27,677 nucleotides of DNA from CAZPUI01 sp964415525 (GTDB lineage Bacteria; Acidobacteriota; Holophagae; Holophagales; Holophagaceae): contig CAYQAS010000055.1 of the NCBI GenBank assembly GCA_964415525.1, positions 1 to 27,677 of the forward strand. The letters run 5' to 3'. The notes under the pieces are model-generated. The model searched no databases and was not told the DNA's origin. It saw nothing but the letters and a program-made list of their open reading frames with translations. Made by a program: the position numbers and the translations under genes. How positions within the stretch are numbered: the first letter of the stretch is position 1; each line of letters starts with the position of its first letter. This document shows, one piece after another, positions 21,530 through 27,677 of this stretch.

Positions 21530-22731
21530 GGCTCCATTCTGCCCTGGTCCGGTTCGAAGAGCCCCATGCACTCAACGTGGTGCGTGTGGGGAAAGAGGTC
21601 GAGGGCAGCCAGCTGGACGAGCTTCCAGCGCGGTGCGAGGCGTTTGACGTCCCGGCAGAAGGCGGCGCCGTCGCAGCCCATCAAGAGCAGTCGACCTGCC
21701 CCCGCGTTCTGGAGGCGCTCCGCGACCTTGGCGTCCAGCCCCGCACGGGGGGGATCGAGCACGATGGTGTCCGCTGGCGTGCCGAGCACTTCCGGGAGCC
21801 AGTCGCCCACGTCTCCCGCGTGGCACTCCGAGGGCAGGGCGAGGGTCTCGAGGTTGGCATTGGCATAGGCCACCGCCGCCGCCTCCCACTCCACCAGCAC
21901 GCGGTGCCTGAACCTTTCGCCCGCGAGGGCGCTGAAGAGGCCGACGCCGCCGTAGAGGTCGTAGAGCGTGTCGCCGCGAAGGTCCCATTGGGCGAGCAGG
22001 CCCGCGACGGCCTCCATGGCCCAGGGGGCGCAGACCTGGAAGAAGCCTCCGGCGCGGTGACGCAGGCGGGTTCCCGCGTGCTCGTGGAAGATCACATCCC
22101 CCTCGGGGGAGGATTTCCACGCTGCGCCTTGCATGCGCCAGACTTTGCCGCGCTCGTCGATGGCCCAGATCCGATCCGCAGGGGTGCCCGTGGCCAGTTC
22201 CCACCGTTGAGGACGACCGGGCAGGGCGCCGGAGCTGAGGGCCTCTCGAAGCGTCTCGATGGCCTCGGAGACGGGCGGGGCGGCGGCGGGACAGTTCTTG
22301 ATGGCCACCACCGAGTGGCTCTTGCGACGGTGGAAGCCCAGCTGGGCACCGTCCCAGTGGAGCTGGATGCGGTGGCGGCGGGCGGTGGCTGGGGCGGGAT
22401 GCCAGTCCCAGGCGGGGGCATCGGTCAGCTGGCGCTGGAAGAGGTCGTCCACCATGGACCGTTTGAGCTGGGCTTCGTGTTCGCCCGCACCCCAGAGCTC
22501 GCAGCCGCCGCAGGTGTGGGCCGCCGGGCAGGCGGGTTCGACACGCTCAGGCGAGGACTGGATCCAGGTACGCACATCGCCCTCGCCGTGGCGGGCCTTC
22601 ATCCGCACCCGGGCGCGGACCTGCTCGCCGGGGAAGAGGGCCAAGGGGGCTCGGAGGAGGATGAGCCGTCCCTCGGGATCGCGCGAAAGCCCCACGCCGC
22701 CCCAGGCGAGGCGTTCCACCTTGAGGTCCAT
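21526..22731 (-). CDS. TrmA/RlmD-family RNA (uracil-5-)-methyltransferase
   Basis: A 401-residue SAM-dependent RNA methyltransferase, probably modifying a uridine in 23S rRNA or tRNA. An N-terminal TRAM-like OB domain (MDLKVERLAWGGVGLSRDPEGRLILLRAPLALFPGEQVRARV) precedes iron-sulfur cysteines Cys68, Cys74, Cys77 and Cys147. The Rossmann domain has YDLYGGVGLFS, LDPPRAGLD, the nucleophile Cys353 in LLMGCDGAAF and the base Glu387 in HTHHVE. The usual SCNP around the nucleophile reads GCDG here, a mild divergence. The start ATG 22731 was chosen because the family begins at the TRAM domain; a longer start at 22809 would overlap the divergent HD-GYP gene. Whether it is RlmD, RlmC or TrmA in specificity cannot be decided from sequence alone. 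It is coupled to speD. Confidence 0.92.
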   Translation of the reverse strand: MDLKVERLAWGGVGLSRDPEGRLILLRAPLALFPGEQVRARVRMKARHGEGDVRTWIQSSPERVEPACPAAHTCGGCELWGAGEHEAQLKRSMVDDLFQRQLTDAPAWDWHPAPATARRHRIQLHWDGAQLGFHRRKSHSVVAIKNCPAAAPPVSEAIETLREALSSGALPGRPQRWELATGTPADRIWAIDERGKVWRMQGAAWKSSPEGDVIFHEHAGTRLRHRAGGFFQVCAPWAMEAVAGLLAQWDLRGDTLYDLYGGVGLFSALAGERFRHRVLVEWEAAAVAYANANLETLALPSECHAGDVGDWLPEVLGTPADTIVLDPPRAGLDAKVAERLQNAGAGRLLLMGCDGAAFCRDVKRLAPRWKLVQLAALDLFPHTHHVECMGLFEPDQGRMEP

Positions 22732-22789
22732 TTCACACTCTGGGGTCTCGGTCGTCCGATAGACTGGCGATCGTTTCTTCCCGGATCCC

Positions 22790-24511
22790 ATGCGCCCGTC
22801 TCTGACCATCGCCGTCCCTCCGATTCACCGTAGCAGCCTGGAACCGCTCCTGGCGCCGGAGCTCCTGCGGGGAGCCCTGTGGGTTGAGGATGATACAGCG
22901 GATGTCGTGGTCGGCTTGTCCGGAGAAGGGCGTCTCGTCACCTGCGAAGCGTGGCCCGGAGTTCCCGCCGCCGCGGCACTGGTGGAAGCGGGATGGCGAC
23001 GGCATGTGGACCGCCGCAACATGGAGCGCCTCAACGAGGTCGGTCGGGCCCTGGCCAGCGAGCAGAACCTCGACCGCCTGCTGGATCTGATCCTGCGACA
23101 CGCCCGGGAGCTGGTGGATGCCGAAGGGGGCAGCCTGTACCTGGTGGTGGATGAGGGCGAGGGACACGAGTTGCTCTTTGCCCACACCCAGAACGCTCGG
23201 CTGAGCCTGCCCTACCATCGGTTTCGTATGCCCATCTCCAAGCAGTCCATGGCGGGCTTCGTGGCCGCCACGGGCGAGGGGTTGCTGATCCCGGACGTCT
23301 ACGTCATCCCAGAGGATGCACCCTACCGTTTCAACGATAGCTTCGATCGCCAGGCGGGCTACCGCACGCGCTCCATGCTGGCGGTGCCTCTGGTGGACAC
23401 CCAGGGCGAGGTGCTGGGCGTCCTGCAGCTCATCAACTGCGTGGAGGAGGACGGCGAAGTTCAGGCCTTCACTCCCGAGCACCAATCCCTGGCCCAGAGC
23501 CTCGCGGCTCAGGCGGGGGTCGCGGTGAAGAATGCGCGGTTGCGGGAGGAGATCGAGCGTCTCTTCGAGGGCTTCGTGAACGCCAGCGTCACCGCCATCG
23601 AGCAGCGGGATCCTGTGACCAGCGGGCATTCCGGCCGGGTGGCGACCCTCACCGTGAGCCTGGCGGAGGCGGTGAATGCCACTCGAGGCGGGACCTTCGG
23701 CGAGGTGCATTTCAACGACCATCAGCTGCGGGAGTTGCGCTACGCGAGCCTGTTGCACGACTTCGGCAAGGTCGGGGTGCGAGAGCAGGTGCTGGTGAAG
23801 TCCAAGAAGCTGGATCCGAACCGGCTTGATCTGCTGCTGCAGCGCATCCGCCAGCGGCAGGAGGAGCGGTTGGCGGAGCGCTTTTTAGAAGACTGGATGA
23901 CGGGGCGCCCCTTCGATCCGCGTCGCTTGGAGGAGCTTCGAGCCCAGGAGCAGGGACTGACGGCCCATCTCACCGCCCTGATCCAGCGCAGCAACGAGCC
24001 CACGGTGCTGCCGGAGGACACGGCGACTGAACTGGCGAACCTGGAGCACCTGACGTTCAAACGTTGGGACGGGCAGGATGCTCGGCTCGTGGAGCCCTCA
24101 GATATCGACTGTCTGCGGATCCGCAAGGGGAGCCTGTCGGATGAGGAACGTCTCGAGATCGAGAGCCATGTCAGCCATACCTTCGCCTTCCTGCGCCGCA
24201 TTCCCTGGACACCGGACCTCGCTTCGGTGCCGGAGATCGCGTACGCCCACCACGAGCGGCTGAACGGTCGCGGCTACCCGCGGCAGCTCCATGAGCGGGA
24301 GATTCCGCTGCAAAGCAAGGCCATGGCCATCTCCGACGTCTTCGACGCATTGACCGCTCAGGATCGGCCCTACAAGGCGGCGGTGCCCTGGGAGCGCAGC
24401 CTGCGGATTCTGGAAGAGGATGCCAAGAGTGGCCATCTGGATCCGGAACTCCTGGCCCTCTTCATCGAGGCCAAGATCTACGCCCGTACCGTGGCGATGT
24501 CGACTCGGTGA
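22790..24511 (+). CDS. GAF and HD-GYP domain protein, probable c-di-GMP phosphodiesterase
   Basis: A 573-residue cytoplasmic protein. A short N-terminal region (1-70) of unknown fold precedes a GAF domain (about 85-255: NLDRLLDLILRHARELVDAEGGSLYLV...SMLAVPLVDTQGEVLGVLQLIN) and an HD-GYP domain (about 260-570). Metal ligands are His323-Asp324 in LLHDFGKVGV and the HHE at 487-489 in HHERLNGRGYP, with GYP at 495-497 intact, so it is probably active on c-di-GMP. Between the HD and HHE motifs there are about 164 residues where the usual distance is near 60; the extra piece is charged and helical. The start ATG 22790 has a weak ribosome site. It is divergent from the methyltransferase gene by 58 bases. 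With the GGDEF protein at 3119 it is the second c-di-GMP enzyme of the window. Confidence 0.93.
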   Translation: MRPSLTIAVPPIHRSSLEPLLAPELLRGALWVEDDTADVVVGLSGEGRLVTCEAWPGVPAAAALVEAGWRRHVDRRNMERLNEVGRALASEQNLDRLLDLILRHARELVDAEGGSLYLVVDEGEGHELLFAHTQNARLSLPYHRFRMPISKQSMAGFVAATGEGLLIPDVYVIPEDAPYRFNDSFDRQAGYRTRSMLAVPLVDTQGEVLGVLQLINCVEEDGEVQAFTPEHQSLAQSLAAQAGVAVKNARLREEIERLFEGFVNASVTAIEQRDPVTSGHSGRVATLTVSLAEAVNATRGGTFGEVHFNDHQLRELRYASLLHDFGKVGVREQVLVKSKKLDPNRLDLLLQRIRQRQEERLAERFLEDWMTGRPFDPRRLEELRAQEQGLTAHLTALIQRSNEPTVLPEDTATELANLEHLTFKRWDGQDARLVEPSDIDCLRIRKGSLSDEERLEIESHVSHTFAFLRRIPWTPDLASVPEIAYAHHERLNGRGYPRQLHEREIPLQSKAMAISDVFDALTAQDRPYKAAVPWERSLRILEEDAKSGHLDPELLALFIEAKIYARTVAMSTR

Positions 24512-24846
24512 AAAGTTCATTGGTATGAAGCTCCAGGATGAATCCAAGGGCAGCGACCATCAGCACACCCAGACCACTCAGACCACCCAGGCAAAGGATG
24601 GCTACGACCGGATGACGCCCGATTCGGGCTCATTCGCATCATTCGCGTTCCCTGCCTGCCGCATCCTGTTCGAGGCGAAATCGAAGCCGACTTCGCTGGA
24701 TGGATGGTGCCGACGTGCGGTTACAGTGCAAAATTGCGCGAATATGCATGACGTGCAGGCTGTGGCAGAGACGTGACTATCCAGTTTTGACGCGACTTTG
24801 AGCTTTGGTGGTCGGTGTGATGTCATGCACACCTTGCGAAAGTTGC
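24512..24846. other. Intergenic region upstream of the rex promoter
   Basis: A 335-base stretch with no gene I can support. It is less GC-rich than its neighbours, especially near 24725-24750. It contains a short palindrome GCCCGATTCGGGC at 24618-24630 without a T-run, and a separated inverted repeat GGTGTG/CACACC with an 8-base spacer at 24814-24833, 13 bases upstream of the predicted -35 box, which could be an activator or repressor site. An 83-codon frame from 24525 lacks a ribosome site and any recognisable motif. Confidence 0.5.
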
Positions 24847-24914
24847 TTGACCGGATCCAGGGCAGGGATAGAATTCGAATCGAGAGATTTTTCTCGATAA
24901 GGATTTCTCGATAA
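24847..24914 (+). promoter_or_regulatory. rex promoter with overlapping palindrome and direct repeat
   Basis: A sigma-70-like promoter: TTGACC (24847-24852), a 16-base spacer and TAGAAT (24869-24874). Just downstream, where transcription should start, ATCGAGA-6 bases-TCTCGAT (24879-24898) forms a palindrome, and TTTCTCGATAA occurs twice (24890-24900 and 24904-24914). The position fits an operator for self-repression by Rex. It does not match the TTGTGA/TTCACAA type of Rex site known from other phyla. Confidence 0.6.
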
Positions 24915-24967
24915 CGCTCCATCCTGGAACCCTGACCCCTGCCGCGAGGCCTGGGGCGGAGTCTGCC

Positions 24968-25609
24968 GTGACCATCGACCCCATCCCCGAACTGACCCTG
25001 AGGCGCCTGCCGCAGTACTACCGGCTGCTGCAGAACCTCCAGGTGTCGGGACAGGAGATGGTGAGCGCCAGTCAGCTGGCAGAGCACCTGGACATCCATC
25101 CCACTCAGATCCGCAAGGACCTGGCGGCGACGGGCAGCCAGGGGCGGCCCAAGGTGGGGCACCGGGTGGCCGAACTCACCGCCGCCATCGAGCGGTTCCT
25201 GCACTGGGACAACCCGTCTGAAGCCTTCCTTGTGGGGGCGGGGGGCATGGGGGCCGCGGTGCTGGAAGCGGGCGGTCTGGAGCGCGCCGGCATCAAGGTG
25301 GTGGCCGCCTTCGATGCCAATCCGCTCCGGGTCGGCAAGAAGCTTCAAGGCATCTCGATCCTGCCCTACACCAAGTTCGCGGACCTGGTGCGTCGGATGC
25401 ACGTGGCCATCGCCATCCTGGCGGTGCCCGAAACCGAGGCCCAGGAGGCCGCGGATCTCATGTCCCGGTCGGGCATTCAGGCCATCTGGAACCTGACCAT
25501 GACGCCGGTGGCAGTGCCTTCCGAGGTGCTTGTCCAGCACGCTGAACCCTTCGCCAGTCTTTCCGTGCTCGTCCGCAAGCTCGCGGAACGCCAAGCCCGG
25601 AAGGCCTGA
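24968..25609 (+). CDS. rex: Redox-sensing transcriptional repressor Rex
   Basis: A 213-residue homodimeric repressor that leaves DNA when the NADH/NAD ratio rises. The winged helix (about 1-75) has LRRLPQYYRLLQNL and the recognition helix TQIRKDLAATG. The NAD-binding Rossmann domain begins at FLVGAGGMGAAVLE (GAGGMG at 90-95), followed by VVAAFDANPLRVGKKLQGI. Residues 55-66 read TGSQGRPKVGHR where many Rex proteins have SYFGEFGKRGVGY; the TG..G.PKVG form is, as I recall, the subfamily that neighbours multi-subunit NAD-linked hydrogenases. The start is GTG 24968 with GGAG six bases upstream. Genes for hydrogenase-like NADH subunits follow 94 bases downstream and are the likely targets, along with rex itself. 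Confidence 0.95.
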   Translation: MTIDPIPELTLRRLPQYYRLLQNLQVSGQEMVSASQLAEHLDIHPTQIRKDLAATGSQGRPKVGHRVAELTAAIERFLHWDNPSEAFLVGAGGMGAAVLEAGGLERAGIKVVAAFDANPLRVGKKLQGISILPYTKFADLVRRMHVAIAILAVPETEAQEAADLMSRSGIQAIWNLTMTPVAVPSEVLVQHAEPFASLSVLVRKLAERQARKA

Positions 25610-25703
25610 CCCACGCCAGACCACATGTAACCACCGCCGGTGACGCGCGGTGCGGGAAAGCCCTGCACCCATGCCGTCCCGGCACCCCTGGAGGACCTGC
25701 TCC

Positions 25704-26210
25704 ATGTGCACTTGCACCCAGTCTGGGCCAAGCACGGCTCGACAGTTCAGCTCCGTGATCCGGATCCTGGACAAGAACCGCCGCGATCCCGCCCGTCTCG
25801 TTCCCATCCTCCAGGCCGTGCAGGAGGAGTACCGCTACCTGCCCGAGGAAGTGATGGCGTTCGTGGCGACCAGCCTGCGCGTGCCGGCGAGCCGTGTGTT
25901 CGGCGTGGCCACGTTCTATGGCCACTTCGCCCTGGAGCCCAAGGGCAAGTACGTCATCAAGGTGTGTGACGGCACGGCCTGCCACGTGAAGGGCGCCGGC
26001 AACATCGTCGACGGCCTGAAGCGCCACCTCGGCCTCGCCGGCAAGCAGACCACCACGCCCAACATGATGTTCACGCTCGAAACCGTCGGCTGCCTCGGCG
26101 CCTGCGGCCTGGCTCCGGCTGTGGTGATCAACGAGGACGTGCACGGCCAGATGGACCTCGAGGGTTCCATCGAGCTCGCCAAGGCGATCCTGGCCCAGGA
26201 GGGGATGTGA
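25704..26210 (+). CDS. NuoE/HydC-like [2Fe-2S] subunit of an NADH-linked oxidoreductase or hydrogenase
   Basis: A 168-residue electron-transfer subunit, homologous to NuoE of complex I and to HydC/HndA of NAD(P)-linked [FeFe]-hydrogenases. A helical N-terminal part (RRDPARLVPILQAVQEEYRYLPEEVMAFVATSLRVP.SRVFGVATFYGHF) precedes a thioredoxin-like domain whose four cysteines bind the cluster: Cys88 and Cys93 in VCDGTACHVKG and Cys130 and Cys134 in VGCLGACG. ATG 25704 has GGAGG nine bases upstream; ATG 25671 and GTG 25650 are in frame but lack such a site. The first residues MCTC are cysteine-rich, as in some hydrogenase subunits. The next gene overlaps by four bases. Confidence 0.93.
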   Translation: MCTCTQSGPSTARQFSSVIRILDKNRRDPARLVPILQAVQEEYRYLPEEVMAFVATSLRVPASRVFGVATFYGHFALEPKGKYVIKVCDGTACHVKGAGNIVDGLKRHLGLAGKQTTTPNMMFTLETVGCLGACGLAPAVVINEDVHGQMDLEGSIELAKAILAQEGM

Positions 26211-27677
26211 TAACCACCGCCACCACCAGCATCCAGCTCGATGCCATCGCTTCGGCCTTCCTCGCCCGTGAGAAGCAGGTCCAGCGCCGCATGATCATCT
26301 GCGCCGGCACCGGCTGCATGGCGAACGGCGCCATGAAGGTCCACGCGGCCCTCACCGCCGCCGCCGCTGCCGAGGGCATCGACCTCGTGATCGAGCTCCG
26401 CGAGGAAGGCGGCCACGACGTCTACCTCAGCAAGTCCGGCTGCCAGGGCTTCTGTCAGATGGGCCCCCTCGTCACCGTCGAGCCCGACGGCATCCTCTAC
26501 TGCAAGGTGAAGCCCGCGGATGCCGCGGAGATCATCCACGCGGCCTTCAAGGATGGCAAGCCCGTGGATCGCCTGCTCTACCGCGATCCCGCCACCGGCA
26601 ACACCCACCGCGGCCTGGGGGACATTCCCTTCTACACCCAGCAGTGCCGCACGGTGCTCGCGGCCTGCGGCACCATGCACCCCGAGGACATCCAGGAATA
26701 CATCGCCCGGGGCGGCTATGCCGCGGCCCGCAAGGCGGTGCTGGAGATGAGTCCCGATCAGGTGGTCAAGGACATCATGGATGCCGGTCTGCGGGGCCGT
26801 GGCGGTGGCGGTTTCCCCACGGGCCGCAAGTGGTCCGTGGCGGCCGCCCAGCCCGAAGGCAAGAAGTACATCGTCTGCAACGGCGACGAAGGCGATCCGG
26901 GTGCGTTCATGGACCGCTCGCTGATGGAGGGCAATCCCCACTCCGTCATCGAGGGCATGATGATCGCGGCTCGCGCCATCGGCGCCGATGAGGCCTACGT
27001 CTACGTCCGCGCCGAGTATCCCCTTGCCGTTAACCGCGTGCTGCGCGCCGTGGCGGATGCCGAGGGTGCGGGCCTGCTGGGCGACAACCTCTTCGGTAGC
27101 GACTTCTCCTTCCGCGTCAACGTGATGGAAGGCGCTGGCGCCTTCGTCTGCGGCGAAGAGACTGCGCTGCTGGCCAGCATTGAAGGCCGCCGCGGCATGC
27201 CCATGCCCAAGCCGCCTTTCCCGGCGGTGTCCGGCCTGTGGGGCAAGCCCACCATCATCAACAATGTGGAGACCCTCTCCACCGTCCCCCAGATCATCCT
27301 GGGCGGCGTCGAGAACTTCCGGAAGCACGGCACCCCCGACAGCCCAGGCACCAAGACCTTCGCGCTGACGGGCCACGTGGCGAACACCGGTCTCATCGAA
27401 GTGCCCTTTGGCACGCCCCTGCGCCACATCGTGGACGCCGTGGGCGGCGGTGTGACCGAGAATGACGGCACCCCCAGCACCAAGGGCTTCAAGGGCGTGC
27501 AGATCGGCGGCCCCAGCGGCGGCTGCCTCACCCAGGCGCACCTCGACCTGCCCATGGATTTCGCCAACCTCACGGGCATCGGCGCCATGGTCGGCTCCGG
27601 CGGCCTGGTGGTGATGAACCACAGCACCTGCATGGTGCAGATGGCGAAGTTCTTCATGCAGTTCACCCAGAACGAGA
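26207..27677 (+). CDS. NuoF/HydB-like NADH-binding flavoprotein subunit (C-terminus outside window)
   Basis: First 490 codons of the NADH/FMN subunit. It carries an N-terminal thioredoxin-like [2Fe-2S] domain absent from ordinary NuoF: Cys32, Cys37 (IICAGTGCMANGA) and Cys79, Cys83 (SGCQGFCQMGP). That architecture is typical of HydB/HndC of electron-bifurcating or NADP-reducing hydrogenases and of some NAD-dependent formate dehydrogenases. The flavin/NADH core follows: GLRGRGGGGFPTGRKW (about 195-209), VCNGDEGDPGAFMDRS, VYVRAEYPLAVNRV, GAGAFVCGEETALLASIEG and GLWGKPTIINNVET. The SLBB and [4Fe-4S] regions continue past the edge. The GTG start at 26207 overlaps the preceding stop (GTGA), with GGAGGGG four bases upstream. 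A hydrogenase catalytic gene would be expected next but cannot be seen. Confidence 0.93.
   Translation, partial: MITTATTSIQLDAIASAFLAREKQVQRRMIICAGTGCMANGAMKVHAALTAAAAAEGIDLVIELREEGGHDVYLSKSGCQGFCQMGPLVTVEPDGILYCKVKPADAAEIIHAAFKDGKPVDRLLYRDPATGNTHRGLGDIPFYTQQCRTVLAACGTMHPEDIQEYIARGGYAAARKAVLEMSPDQVVKDIMDAGLRGRGGGGFPTGRKWSVAAAQPEGKKYIVCNGDEGDPGAFMDRSLMEGNPHSVIEGMMIAARAIGADEAYVYVRAEYPLAVNRVLRAVADAEGAGLLGDNLFGSDFSFRVNVMEGAGAFVCGEETALLASIEGRRGMPMPKPPFPAVSGLWGKPTIINNVETLSTVPQIILGGVENFRKHGTPDSPGTKTFALTGHVANTGLIEVPFGTPLRHIVDAVGGGVTENDGTPSTKGFKGVQIGGPSGGCLTQAHLDLPMDFANLTGIGAMVGSGGLVVMNHSTCMVQMAKFFMQFTQNE

Noticed and set aside
24525..24776. 83-codon frame downstream of the HD-GYP gene
   Set aside because: No ribosome site, no motif and atypical composition; treated as intergenic.
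24814..24833. CRP-type site GGTGTGATGTCATGCACACC
   Set aside because: Only the outer six bases are palindromic; it was kept as an unnamed inverted repeat and not called a CRP/FNR site.
25916..27622. A 568-codon open frame on minus opposite the hydrogenase-like subunits
   Set aside because: The plus-strand NuoE and NuoF homologues are unmistakable; the antisense frame is compositional.

Overview
The window is high-GC, densely coding bacterial chromosome. Gene content is housekeeping plus signalling: ClpA/ClpS, NAD synthesis (nadC, nadE), shikimate (aroB), polyamine (speD), c-di-GMP enzymes and a Rex-linked hydrogenase-type NADH module. Codon use, the many signal proteins, the Rex/HydB types and the absence of phage or plasmid genes fit an anaerobic or facultative soil/sediment bacterium. 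Acidobacteriota of the Holophaga/Geothrix type is my best guess, from general resemblance only; there is no rRNA to confirm it.

Layout. 1-4.2 kb: clpA (runs off the left edge), a plus-strand membrane protein ending in a four-cysteine motif, clpS and a diguanylate cyclase. 4.26-6.74 kb: nadC and an amidohydrolase on plus. 6.7-11.5 kb, minus strand: lipoprotein, NYN nuclease, a 231-bp repeat element (copy A), aroB, a TPR lipoprotein and a small exported protein, most of them overlapping by 1-4 bases. 11.7-15.5 kb, plus: a biotin-carboxylase homologue, a biotin carrier protein and nadE. 15.5-22.7 kb, minus: hybrid-input histidine kinase, S9-like hydrolase, GYF_2/DUF4339 membrane protein, DUF4402 secreted protein with a structured leader, repeat element copy B (270 bp), speD and a TrmA/RlmD-type methyltransferase. 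22.8-27.7 kb, plus: GAF/HD-GYP protein, a 456-bp regulatory gap, rex, a NuoE/HydC-like subunit and a NuoF/HydB-like subunit that runs off the right edge.

The most unusual content is a pair of non-coding elements (10151-10381 and 20797-21066, opposite orientations). They have 19-bp terminal inverted repeats, a conserved core of about 125-132 bp with a compensatory base change in a hairpin, and an arm of quite different sequence that still folds in each copy. This looks like an undescribed structured mobile element or large structured RNA family. Second is the biotin-carboxylase homologue, which lacks several bicarbonate/biotin active-site residues (including the position of the catalytic Glu of E. 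coli AccC) although it sits next to a normal biotin carrier. Third is the rex promoter, with a palindrome and a direct repeat at the predicted start of transcription.
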